DNA of 49,870 nucleotides from NCBI GenBank assembly GCA_009733715.1, contig WMKJ01000093.1:1-49870 (forward strand), given 5' to 3'. The position numbers were made by a program, and so were the translations under genes. Positions within the stretch are counted from its first letter, which is position 1; each line of letters begins with the position of its first letter. The notes under the pieces are model-generated. The model was not told the DNA's origin. It saw only the letters and a program-made list of their open reading frames with translations, and did no database searches. Source of the stretch: Herpomyces periplanetae. Taxonomy: Eukaryota > Ascomycota > Laboulbeniomycetes > Herpomycetales > Herpomycetaceae. Shown here one piece after another: positions 1-9,948 of this stretch.

Positions 1-15
1 ACGCTCTTCCGATCT
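1..15 (+). other. Illumina adapter remnant (left end)
   Basis: The first 15 bases, acgctcttccgatct, are the 3' end of the standard Illumina read-1 adapter. Genuine sequence begins at base 16, where an open frame of the MKT1 gene is already running. This is a library or assembly artefact and should be trimmed. It explains why the first gene has no start codon. Confidence 0.97.
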
Positions 16-2237
16 GGCAGTGTTTTGGCAATCGAAGCAGCGGAATACATATCATTTTTGATGAGGACACCTCCATCAATTGAACCACTACTTCCTGCGT
101 TAGGTGGGCTACCTTTTACAATGAAAGTTATTGTTCAAAATGATATCCATCGCTTCCGTGACTTAGACATCACACCTTACTTTGTGTTTAGTGGACTTGA
201 TGTTGGCAAGAATCCAAGCGTGTTCAGCATGGCTGAGGAATCAGCGTATATAAATGCTGAAGCATGGAATTGGTATAATCAACAGCAGGCTGAACGAGCG
301 GTAGATGACTTTGGCAACTCTCGTAAGTATTGGACTTCAACATATAGTTTTAACAAAGTTAACAGATGTTTTGTGCTTAACAGATTCCATTAAAAGCGAG
401 GACTTGTTTAGCTACCTTCAAACTATATTGAAGGAGGAAGGTGTTAATTTTTTAGTTGCGCCCTACAGTGCTTGGGCACAACTAGCGTATATGGTAAATC
501 AAACGCCAAAAATAGTGGACGCAATTTGCGGATCGTCAGAATTGTTTTTCTTTAATGTTGGTCGAGTTATCACGAATTGGGACAGTAAGCGGGAGAATTT
601 TTCATGGGTATCCAAAAAATGTTGTCTTGAGAGATTGGGGAATATTTCGGAGGATATATTTATTGACGCTTGCTTACTATCTGGTTCAAAATTACTCCCA
701 TCATTCCCAGTTTTTGAGAGCCCCGTGTACCGCAAGCAATTAAGGGTAAAAGTTGCGGTCGATATAATCAATGAATGTGGTAGAGTCGGAAATGCACTCT
801 GCCTTCAACATGCCGATGATCCACCAATGCGAGTTATGAATTACTTGGATAGGTTTCGCCGCAGCCGAACAGCTATTAAACATCATATTATTTTAACGGT
901 TGATGGGAAGTGTGAGCCACTGAATTCGGAAGATATTCCAAATGATTTGCACGATGTTATTGGGCAGAGGCTACCAGATGAGTTGTATTTTTACCTATCC
1001 AAGGGTGTCATTGGGACACGCGTGTTGAACTGGAGAACATCATGGCAAATATTTGAATTGCCACCTATTGACGGTGGAGAATCGGAGGAGTATCGGGATT
1101 TAATATCAAATAAACTTTCTGAAATCAGATCAATAACATTAGCATTATTGTCACGCCCTTTGACACGATTTTACCAGCATAAGAACGTTATGTTAAAATG
1201 CTGGTTTGACAAAGCGAATTCTAAAGCAATTAATGTCAAAGAAGCCATAGATGTTTCGCCAAAATTACAGGGATGGAATGTTCCAGAGAGCTTGTTCAAT
1301 GGGTTAATACCGAACGGTCGATCATCGGGGATCATATTCAATGCGGTTAAATGTTTGAGCGATCCTGGTTTTATTGAAGCATCACTTAATTCTGAGCAGA
1401 GGAAAACGTTATCAACGAAGGATGAGATTATGTATAACACGATTTGGAGGTTTTTGCATGTTCGCGGATATCTGAATGATGATCATACATTGACGCCGTG
1501 GGGAAGGGTATTAGCATCGATGCTTGGAGCATTGGATGATAATCATGATCTGGAGGAAGCGGCTCTTCTTGCGACAGAACTGTTGCGTTATGATCTACTT
1601 AACCCGCGTGATATGTTCCCTACGTATTCGGGAGCACCGTTCCGTGGTTCAGAGGCTGACAAGAAGTATGCGCTTTTGATATCGCGAGTAGCATGTCTTG
1701 GAAAACTACGCCATAATGCCATTGGATTTACAGGGCCATTAAGTAGAAATATGCTGGGATTCCACTCAATGATTTGTAGTGTGCGCAATAGTTTGCGTGA
1801 CATAGTTGAGGTGATGTTAACACACATGCTTTTAAGTGGGCATGCTGATCGGAATCGCAATGATTTTACAGAGTTAGGCTTAGAGATGCCTTTCCTACTT
1901 CACAATGATTGCGGTCTGGGGATCGCAGTGAAATCTTATCTTGATGAATTTTCCGGCAGCTCTAATAGGTTTTCTCCTGGGACTCGCAAAGCTGTATACG
2001 AGCGCGGTCAAAAAGAGTGGTTTCCGCATAGTTGCAACTTTCATGATGATGTTCAAAAGGCTTTCAAGTTGTGGGATATTGTAAGTTTGATAAGAAGAAC
2101 TTTTTTGGTTGATTTGTTATGATAAGCTAATCGGGTTTATTGTATAGGTGGTCGAGGGTATTAAAAGTGCTAATTCCCTGGTTAAGAATTCCGATGTGTT
2201 TGAAGAAGCCGATTCTTGGTTAAAAAGTTTTCGGTGA
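16..2237 (+). CDS. MKT1: MKT1-like post-transcriptional regulator (5' truncated)
   Basis: Partial gene for an Mkt1 family protein. In yeast Mkt1 works with Pbp1 on poly(A)-linked mRNA regulation, including HO and mitochondrial protein mRNAs. The family has a degenerate XPG/FEN nuclease fold followed by Mkt1-specific N and C domains. Exons are about 16-322, 384-2080 and 2148-2237. The visible N-terminal part reads LPALGGLPFTMK then DITPYFVFSGL, the XPG-like core, and the exon 2 segment EDLFSYLQTILKEEGVNFLV is typical of the family. Intron 1 (323-383) has an alternative acceptor at 365 in the same frame, which would add six residues. Intron 2 (2081-2147) has branch site GCTAAT. The gene ends SFR-TGA. 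About the first 40-60 residues are lost beyond the contig end. No ATG is present, so the start must lie upstream. Confidence 0.88.
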
Positions 2238-2874
2238 AACGATTCCCGGTTACTCATTTAAGTTTCTGTGGTATTGCGTCCAATTTACTTTGTTAATTTA
2301 TCGTTGTTACCTCTAGTCTACCATGTGTAAAGTGTATTAGCTTGTATCACTGATGTTTTCTTGTTGTGCCTATACTCGATTGTTGCCAGTATTTTTTTAG
2401 TTATTATATTACCTTATTTACGACAAACCATACTATATTGGATAGTACTGTGCTGCACTATGAGAAACTATACAAGACAATTGTATACTACTCCATTCCC
2501 CTATACACCTAACTGTCAGTAACAATCGTAGTTCACACTACCCTTATCCCTTTTTGGTCCGGTCAGCTCGTCACCCATTACGTTGTACTATTCTGATATT
2601 CTCTGATCTCGCCCCAATCACTCGCCCTAATGTTAGCAGCCCAGCTCCCGCATTTGTGCCCACGCCCAGCGCCCAAGGCCCCCCGACATTTCGGCTCTCC
2701 AGGACACGTGACTGATTGGATGTTCTATAAATAGCACAACAGACGAGCCGCTTGCTTCGGGAAGCGGGAAACTGATGATCCGGGGTTGTGGGGACGGCGA
2801 TTTGAAAAAGATTTTGCATCGTGACCTCGAAGGATAAAAGCAGATGGTTTTCTTTAAAAAAATATTACTGAATT
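2238..2874. other. Intergenic region MKT1 to EF-hand gene
   Basis: The first half is AT-rich and featureless. From about 2630 it turns GC-rich and holds a compact promoter-like cluster (separate entry) and a small hairpin at 2748-2767 (arms ccgctt and aagcgg, loop of 8). An 82-codon frame on the minus strand here has no family resemblance and runs through the promoter cluster, so I do not call it. Confidence 0.6.
2705..2733 (+). promoter_or_regulatory. Compact promoter: E-box, inverted CCAAT, TATA
   Basis: CACGTGAC at 2705-2712 matches a Cbf1/USF-type E-box. It is followed by attgg (CCAAT on the other strand) near 2715 and TATAAATA at 2726-2733. The three elements fit in 29 bases, about 145 bp before the proposed ATG at 2875. 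Seen directly; its role as promoter of the downstream EF-hand gene is inferred. Confidence 0.55.
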
Positions 2875-3756
2875 ATGGTGAGTCGGGCTTATGAAGTTGT
2901 TTATGCGTGGATATGAGGTAATCAATTCGACTTCATGAAAAATAAAAATTTTTACCGTGTTGACATGATATAAACTTATCTTAAGGATACCGCATCACGC
3001 AGTACGGGCATACAAAATTACAAGGATCAAGATGAAAATTCATCATCCAAGATCGACAATGATCTAGCGCAGCTGGCGCGCAAGTGTGGCGTGACACTCC
3101 TACAAGCGCAATGTATTGCTAAAGCCTTCAACATGTTCGCAAAGCAGGATACAGCGTGTCCGCGCGATGATCGTGGTATACTGCGTTGTATAGACGCTAG
3201 GCGATGTTTACTATCGCTAGATTTGCCATTTGATGCAGCGTACACCGATATACTCGATCCAACACACTGTGGTGCTGTTTACTTTGAACCATTTTTCGAG
3301 TTAGCCGCCCTTTTAACCAAAGATATCCAAAATGATGCCGCCAAATCAGACCATTCCCACACTGCTAGTGACAGTGAAATAAGCAGTTTTAACGACGATG
3401 TTAACAATAGAAATGGTAAAGCGCTTAACACTACCACTAAACCAAAAACTACAAAACGTAGCAAATCATCGCGTGCGTCAAAACCTCGGCACAAGCTAGC
3501 CAATGATTCCACATATTCTTTGTCAACCGTTGGCCTAACGGAAGCGTTTAATCTGTTTACACAAAATTCTACCGCTCCTGTCATCACATTAGCTCATTTA
3601 CGTCGGGTTGCCGATGAAATTCACGAGGAAGTTGATGATAATACTCTCAAAGAAATGATTTGTCTTGCTAACGGTGAGGATGTTTCTTCCGGCTGGAAAA
3701 AAGGTGTCCGCCGTGATGAATTTGCTCAAGTCTTACATCGTGCTGGTATACGTTAA
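2875..3756 (+). CDS. EF-hand (centrin/Rad33-like) protein
   Basis: Two-exon model: ATG 2875-2877, intron 2878-2985 (GTGAGT donor, TTAAG acceptor), exon 2986-3756, giving 257 residues. The protein resembles a fungal EF-hand superfamily group. It has an N-terminal half with AFNMFAKQD then LLSLDLPFD, a basic/Ser-rich linker (about residues 120-165), and a C-terminal half with AFNLFTQNS, ITLAHLRRVADEI, MICLANG and DEFAQVLHRAGIR. The calcium-loop acidic residues are poorly conserved, so calcium binding is doubtful. In yeasts the related Rad33 and centrin bind Rad4/XPC in nucleotide excision repair; that role is inference. The start codon falls directly before the donor site, so the N-terminus is the weakest part. 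Without the intron the frame opens only at 2974 and has no good ATG. Confidence 0.7.
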
Positions 3757-4005
3757 TTCCTTTCTATTGTATCACCTATAAATCCTCTGCCAATCATTAA
3801 CGTTTCTCTACCTGTTTCCATGGAAAATCCCACTCAACTCGGGATGGTTTGCTTTCTCACATTCACGCTTATAAGACAAGGTATTTATCATTCGCCATGG
3901 ACTTTCGTGTACGCTACGGCCTCCGTTGCAAATTCATGCCCCAGCACTCCGTTTTATTATCATTTTATTTTAACCGTCTTACGCCTATTAATTCATATCT
4001 CCATT

Positions 4006-5380
4006 ATGGCGCCTAAGGCTGCAAAGGAAAAAGCTCCCACTGACACTGAGGGTTAGTTAAACCAAAACATCTGTACTTCATTTCTCCCGAAAACTTTTTC
4101 TAATACTATCATGCCATGATAAACAGCATGCGCGCTTATGCTGGACTATTTGGTTAAAACGAAGTGAGTTAACTCCGCGCATTGTCATGTTCATATATGT
4201 TTCGCCAATACACAGTATACTAACTGATATGTATAACCTAACAAAATCTAGCCGCCCCTACTCTGTACGTAGATATGTGACTCCATAGTCAATGTACTGT
4301 TGAGTTTTTGCATTTACAAGCGCGGTCATTTGTTCCCGTTTAAGGTTAAACTCGGGCTGACTAAAGATGTAGGCCAACGATATCTCTGCCAATTTGCATA
4401 ACAAGGTGTCTAAAAGTTAGTTCAGTTGGAAGTCTAGCTCAAAGTCTTTCATGAATTGCCTTCATAATATATGATGCGCTAATTAGTGCACGGTTGCTTA
4501 AATTCAGCTCAAGCGGCTAAACTACTTAAGGAGATGCACGAGCGGAAAGAGATTGAAGGGTGCGCATCAGGTAGTGTGCTTCGCGGTTTAAATTTTAGTC
4601 TTATGCGAGATTATGCTATAGTTAATTCACGATGATATTGGAGGAAGTAGTTAACAAAGTTCCTGGAAACACCTGGTATAGGCAAACAACTAGTGTACCA
4701 TGCTGTTCAGGTACGTCGACTAGTACATAAACGTAAGCGCCAGGGTGCCCCAATGGCAGTAATATTGAACTCCAATTGAACTGCAAATTGCTAAAAATAA
4801 TATGAACATGCCATACCCTTGGAGAATAGGACGTCAACGACGAGATATCAGCTGAAGAATTATTTAAGTTTGATTCACGCATCGAAGAGCTGCGTACAGA
4901 AATTGCCAAATTACGCGCAAGTGAAAAGTCTTTGCGATCTCAATTGGCAACCTTGCAAAGTAACAAAGCACCTAAAAGATTGAAAAGCCTAATTGCGGAA
5001 CAGCGCCTGGAAATCGGGAAACTTCAGGTTACTTTGAATCGTAAAAAGGAGTCTCAAGCGCAGCAGCAACAGGTGGCAAAATCTCAAAGTATATGCGACG
5101 CGAGTGGTGATAAAAAACCCATGTGTGAAAAGGATTATGATCGGCTGGAGGAAGAGCTGCGTCGATGGTGCGCTATATCAAATCGTAGGAAGAGAATCAT
5201 CAAAGAGCTTTGGAGCACAATTGAGGACGCTGCGGATGCAGGTGGCTTGGATAAGAATTTACTTCGTGTAAGTGTATAGCGTCGCAATAAGTTGATGTCA
5301 GGGTTATTATCTTGCTACTTAAAAAACGGCGGAGACGTTAACTCATCGCCCTTCAGGAACAGTTTGACCTTACGACGTGA
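4006..5380 (+). CDS. HOP2: Hop2 homologous-pairing protein
   Basis: Meiotic recombination factor that pairs with Mnd1 and stimulates Dmc1/Rad51 strand invasion (family knowledge). I rebuilt eight exons: 4006-4051, 4127-4163, 4252-4264, 4373-4415, 4508-4570, 4682-4710, 4830-5267 and 5357-5380. They join in phase to 230 residues, close to the human protein (217). The N-terminal winged helix reads LDYLVKT-NRPYS-ANDISANLHNKVSK-TQAAKLLKEMHERKEIEG. A GKQLVY strand follows, then a long leucine-rich coiled coil (from about DVNDEISAEELFKF) and the C-terminal EEELRRWCAISNRRKRIIKEL segment typical of Hop2/TBPIP. The third exon is only 13 nt and encodes the family hallmark NRPYS. Introns 1 and 4 use the uncommon donor GTTAGT. 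The gene is far more intron-dense than its neighbours. It implies a meiotic program in this fungus. Confidence 0.9.
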
Positions 5381-5615
5381 ACTTCTCCGTACGTCTAGTA
5401 CTCAAGTGCGCACGAATGTATTTAATCACCAGATTTGACCTAGAGACAAGTTATGTGTGTATAGGATTGGGAAGAGTAATATGAATGATTAAACAATGTC
5501 TTTCGATAACGAAAAAGGTGGCAAGATAGCGAACGGTATGAAAGATAGTTGGCATTAAAAGTCACACATGATGGGAAAATTGTGTGATTATTTTTAAGAA
5601 ATAATCGACTGTATG

Positions 5616-6509
5616 TTAGCGTTGAATTCGGGATAACCAATTGACGGCCTTTTCTCGATGCTCGCGAATTCTGTCCTTGAGCATTTCCATACTGGCGTCC
5701 GAATGTTGCCGCCCAGTTTCAAGAAAGCGCTCAACACGTTGGTGTATGTATTCATGTCTTTCTTTTAACTGCGGTGTGTACTCGGCTTCCCACTTAAGTA
5801 GAAGACTTTCGACGTTTCCCGATGTTATAGGTAAGGTATACACCAGAGTAAACGCCCCTAGTAATGATGCGAGTGAACCGCGAACTAAAATATTTCTGCG
5901 ACGTGCAAATATAGTCGAAGCTAGAACTACAACGGTCGCTGTCAAGATACCGGGTAATACCTTTTCATTTGAACTTGGTGGTGGAGCTAACGAGCGAACT
6001 GTATTGATAAACTTCTCTTCTGCACAGAATACACTATCAAGAGTCTGGTAAAAACAGTCCTCTGTTGCCTCTGCGAATGAATGCAAGGCCAAACGAATAG
6101 GCCGAATATGTGATGCCAGACGCTGGGTTACCGTCAGTAGATGTTGCTCGCTAGCTCGGTTAAAATTACTTTTAGCATCATATTTCTCTAGATCGGTAGA
6201 CGCACGAAGGTTGGATGAGCCATCTGTGTAATAAGTTTGGTCACGGTATATGGGCTTTTTGAAGATAGATTGCGATGCAGAGTTTGAAGGTGAATCGCGG
6301 GAACTTGAAGGTGACGGTTCTTCCGCACAAGCAGATAACCGACTATAACGGTACAAAAGACTGGAAGTTGTGAGGAAAGCTGTACCAAATGCAAACAAGG
6401 GCAAGTAGCGATTCTGTATAATTGTAAGTACAGTGATTAGAACAATGCCATGGGAAAAGCGGCGATATGCCCATTCAAAAATTCCGCACAATTAACATGA
6501 TACACGCAT
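5616..6509 (-). CDS. MICOS complex subunit, apolipoprotein O family (MIC26/MIC27)
   Basis: Inner-membrane subunit of the MICOS complex that shapes cristae junctions. The main exon is 6413-5616 (266 codons). It has a hydrophobic N-terminal segment (LPLFAFGTAFLTTSSLLY), a Ser/Pro-rich stretch ending KKPIYRDQ, an amphipathic helix region, then EKFINTVRSLAPPPSS and a second membrane segment (LPGILTATVVVLASTIF-ARRRNILVR), and a charged C-terminal helix. This order is typical of fungal MIC26/27. No in-frame ATG exists in the main exon before the conserved part, so a 5' exon is needed. The best candidate I see is a six-base exon ATGCGT (6509-6504) with donor GTATCA, branch CTAAT and acceptor TACAG. 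That first exon is uncertain; the rest is firm. The gene is divergent from the mitochondrial peptidase. Confidence 0.75.
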
Positions 6510-7070
6510 CAACAGAGGGTTTACGTTGAATAAAACGAAATCATACGACCATATGAAAAGAAGATAACTAACATGGTGAATAAACCGTGATGCCATGAAC
6601 GTAGGTGCAATGGCTCGTTAGAGCCGTACCATACACGCGTTTCACGGGTCGTTTGGGTTTGCAATAGCACTTGCAGAATTGTTAAGTGAATATACCACCG
6701 CAAACGTAGAAGGAATCAGCGATAATAATACAATGTCAAGGAATAAATCTTTATACAAGCGAAGATACTTTTGGAGGGTAAACTTTGCAAATAGATTAGT
6801 GAAAAGTTTCGTGAAGCCACTTGGTGATGTGATGGAGAATTTTCGCCAAAAATTCATATCGGGGAGGATAAATAATAATTCCGAAACGGCTTTGTCATGG
6901 GCTAGTTGTCGGATCGGTAGTTTGATTTGCCGGGGCTGGGAGCTTTTTGTTTCATTGCAAAAAATTGGCTTCTTAGTTAGGGCGTGATCGCAATATTTTC
7001 TGTAATTGATTATTTGCACAAGTCAAAATTGGAGTGAATTCTGCTAGTCTGTATTGATAAACTTGTAGAA
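6510..7070. other. Bidirectional promoter region of two mitochondrial genes
   Basis: 561 bp between the divergent MICOS subunit and OCT1 genes. It contains overlapping frames on both strands. On the plus strand an ATG at 6733 opens 85 basic residues to 6987. On the minus strand, 71 residues starting MNFWRKFS include one hydrophobic segment (IVLLSLIPSTFAVVYSL). Neither resembles a family I know. One could be a small mitochondrial membrane protein, but the evidence does not allow a call. Confidence 0.4.
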
Positions 7071-9566
7071 ATGCTCAAGCGATTAACACGCTTCCATGCA
7101 AGTCCGGGGCGTCTCGGCAGGCTTACGGATGGCTATTTACGCGTTTCTACATGCACTATTGCTTCATCTAATCACAATATCAAGTATAGAAGATATACGA
7201 CGTCGCTCTTTCGCACATTAAATTTTTCAGAAAATGGTAAAGCTAATTCATCATCTTGCTTGCCACTTACCGTAAACGTTAATCAGAGTACTGTGGAAAA
7301 GGACGATGCGACACTTCGGGCAGTCTTCGATGTCCCAAATTTTTGGCGAGAATTTTCAGCGGCAACTCGTCAACAGAGTTATTCGTACAACTTGAAATCA
7401 TCCGGACGAGGGCTATTTGGAAACAAGCTGCTTGTCTCACCACAGGGATTTGATGATTTTGCAGAGATAACTTTGCGAAGGTGTTCCAAACTAGTACAGC
7501 GAATTCTCTCTGTATCCAGTGTAACAGAATACATCGCTGTAATTCAATACATGGATCGTTTGAGTGATCTACTGTGCGGTTTATTGGACGTTGCGGAATT
7601 TGTTCGTTCATCCCATCCTGATTCGTTGTTTCGTGATGCAGCGACTCGAGCTTATTCTGTTCTATTCGAGTATATGAATCAATTAAATACGTCAACAGGC
7701 TTAAATGATAAGTTAAAGCAAGCTTGGAATATGAAAGAAGTTCAAGCTGCATGGTCTGAAGAAGAAAAAACCGCTGCACAGATTCTCATGCGGGAATTTG
7801 CGCAGTCAGCTATTGACTTACCAACGCAAGAGCGTGAACGATTTGTCAAATTGTCAAGTGAGATTAACGAAGTTGGAACGGGGTTTGCCTCAAATGTTCA
7901 ACTTGCCAACGAATTTATTAAAATTGAGCCTAGTCAAAGTAAGACTACTCGGTCATCCTTATTGGGTACAAGAAGATTAACATTACGAGCGGGCAGTTCT
8001 GAGTCAATATCAGCGTTGAATTCAATTAATGATTCTGATATACGTCGACGCATATACATGGCTAATTCACAAGCGGATGCTGATAACATTCGTCGATTGG
8101 AGACATTATTGACCAAGCGGGCCCAATTGGCACAATTATCGGGTTATGAGAGTTATGCGCATATGACGTTAGTGAATCGAATGGCACAAAGTCCCGAAGC
8201 TGTAGAAAATTTTTTGTTAGCGTCCCTTAAAGCTAATAAACACTTAGTCTCACAAAATTTGGAGAAGTTAATTCACTTGAAAAAACGTATGCACGAAAGC
8301 GGTCGGACCAAGAGAGATACAAACGAATTTGCCGTGTGGGATCGAGATTTTTATCAATCTATTTTAGTGTCTCAAATTCGCAAAACGCTTGGCTCAGATT
8401 CTCCTTTGTCTGCATATTTTTCCCTAGGAACAGTGGTGCGTGGAGTGTCTAGATTGATCAGTCGGCTATACGGAATTCGATTTGTAGCTTGTGAAACTGA
8501 GCAGGGAGAAGTTTGGCATCCTGACGTTCGACGGTTAGACGTCCTAGACGAATCAAATCAGTTAGTTGGCATCATTTATTGTGATTTATTCAACCGTCAT
8601 GGAAAGCTTGGACATCCGGCTCACTATACCATTCGATGCTCGCGATACATAAGTAGTAGTGAATTAAATGAGCTTGTCAGTGAGGAAGGTGTTTACTGCA
8701 GTAGATTCGAAGATTTTCGGGATGCGGCTACCTCCGGTATGGCGTGGATTAGTGCGGACGATGATGGAGTATATCAACTACCGGTGATGAGTTTAGTTTG
8801 TGACTTTGAAAAAAAGGGTGATGCCAGCACTGTGTTGCTGTCTTTCTCCGAAATGAAAACGCTATTTCATGAAATGGGACATGCGGTTCATTCACTACTA
8901 GGTCGCACACGATTACACGTTGTTTCGGGCACCCGGTGTGCTGCAGATTTTTCAGAATTACCGTCAATACTCATGGAACATCTTGCCACAGCACCGCATG
9001 CCCTAAAGTTTTGGGCACAGCATTGGGATACGCAAGCTTTTGTGCCTGAGTCGTTAATCCAAACACGGCGACTGGTGGATGAGCAATGGACATCATTTGA
9101 TACCGAAAGACAAATTTTGCTGGCCTTATTAGATCAAGAATATCATTCTATGCGTGTAGCAAAAATCGTTAATCAAGCTGAATACAAGTTAAACTCGACT
9201 GAAATATATCATCAAATTCAGTTAACACATTCTTCCTTACCCGAGCCGTACGGTGTCTCGTATCAAGGCTTATTCGGGCACTTATACGCTTACGGCGCAA
9301 CCTACTACGCTTATTTACTCGATAGGGCTTTAGCCGCTCGAGTTTGGCGACAGATTTTCTCAAATTTTCCGAATGGTTCGTCAAATCGAGCTGATGTAGA
9401 AGATCAAATGCGACTTCAGGGGGAGAAGTTTGCCACTCATGTTTTACGATGGGGTGGAGCTCGTGATGCATGGACTTGTTTATCTAATTTATTAGAGTGT
9501 GAATATTTACGCAACGGTGGTGCGCAGGCTATGCGGCATGTCGGTACCTGGGGATTTAATGCGTAG
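7071..9566 (+). CDS. OCT1: Mitochondrial intermediate peptidase (M3 metallopeptidase)
   Basis: Single-exon gene, 831 residues, for the matrix zinc oligopeptidase that removes an octapeptide from imported precursors after MPP cleavage. Family M3 is shown by the zinc motif HEMGH at residues 600-604, inside TLFHEMGHAVHSLLGR, with the third ligand likely Glu629 in DFSELPS. Further family blocks are LPTQERERFVKLSSEINE, LLTKRAQLAQLSGYESYAHM and FGHLYAYGATYYAYLLDRA near the C-terminus. The N-terminus (MLKRLTRFHASPGRLGRL) is rich in Arg and lacks acids, as expected for a matrix-targeting peptide. The length is a little above the yeast enzyme (772). The start at 7071 is the first ATG and gives a good targeting signal. 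Confidence 0.95.
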   Translation: MLKRLTRFHASPGRLGRLTDGYLRVSTCTIASSNHNIKYRRYTTSLFRTLNFSENGKANSSSCLPLTVNVNQSTVEKDDATLRAVFDVPNFWREFSAATRQQSYSYNLKSSGRGLFGNKLLVSPQGFDDFAEITLRRCSKLVQRILSVSSVTEYIAVIQYMDRLSDLLCGLLDVAEFVRSSHPDSLFRDAATRAYSVLFEYMNQLNTSTGLNDKLKQAWNMKEVQAAWSEEEKTAAQILMREFAQSAIDLPTQERERFVKLSSEINEVGTGFASNVQLANEFIKIEPSQSKTTRSSLLGTRRLTLRAGSSESISALNSINDSDIRRRIYMANSQADADNIRRLETLLTKRAQLAQLSGYESYAHMTLVNRMAQSPEAVENFLLASLKANKHLVSQNLEKLIHLKKRMHESGRTKRDTNEFAVWDRDFYQSILVSQIRKTLGSDSPLSAYFSLGTVVRGVSRLISRLYGIRFVACETEQGEVWHPDVRRLDVLDESNQLVGIIYCDLFNRHGKLGHPAHYTIRCSRYISSSELNELVSEEGVYCSRFEDFRDAATSGMAWISADDDGVYQLPVMSLVCDFEKKGDASTVLLSFSEMKTLFHEMGHAVHSLLGRTRLHVVSGTRCAADFSELPSILMEHLATAPHALKFWAQHWDTQAFVPESLIQTRRLVDEQWTSFDTERQILLALLDQEYHSMRVAKIVNQAEYKLNSTEIYHQIQLTHSSLPEPYGVSYQGLFGHLYAYGATYYAYLLDRALAARVWRQIFSNFPNGSSNRADVEDQMRLQGEKFATHVLRWGGARDAWTCLSNLLECEYLRNGGAQAMRHVGTWGFNA

Positions 9567-9948
9567 TGAACCTATTGAATGGCGATCCTAAAACGAAAGC
9601 ATTTTTATATTAGACAGTGGCTGTGTCAGCTTACGAAATTTTCGTGCAGTCGAGCACGATAACCCCGAACGACCAAAGTCTTGTGGTCAGTCTACGCGCA
9701 CAGGGGCATGAAATTACCGTGGGTTTGGTGCTGTAAACGCCATTTGAGGTGAAACGAGTTTCACTTTACCGTCAAATTTGGGGGATTTGTGCACGCGCTG
9801 GCCCGTATTCTTGTGTGTGTATTGCTAGGGATTTTGACTGTGAAACATCTTGAATCTCTACGCGAGATTATTACCAGGGTTATTGAAATCTTCCTGAGAG
9901 CATTTGACAAGAGGAACCAGTCGATTAGTATGCGTCTTTACAATAATT
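9567..9948. other. Intergenic region after OCT1
   Basis: No safe gene. It contains a dyad, gtgaaac-ga-gtttcac, at 9749-9764 and an open frame from about 9753 that encodes a short hydrophobic run (ARILVCVLLGILTV). That run could be a signal peptide spliced to the next gene, but I found no convincing donor/acceptor pair in matching phase. Confidence 0.4.

Noticed and set aside
2571-2819. 82-codon minus-strand frame
   Set aside because: It spans the E-box/CCAAT/TATA cluster and has no resemblance to a known protein.
7279-7779. 166-codon minus-strand frame opposite OCT1
   Set aside because: It lies wholly inside the conserved OCT1 coding sequence on the other strand.
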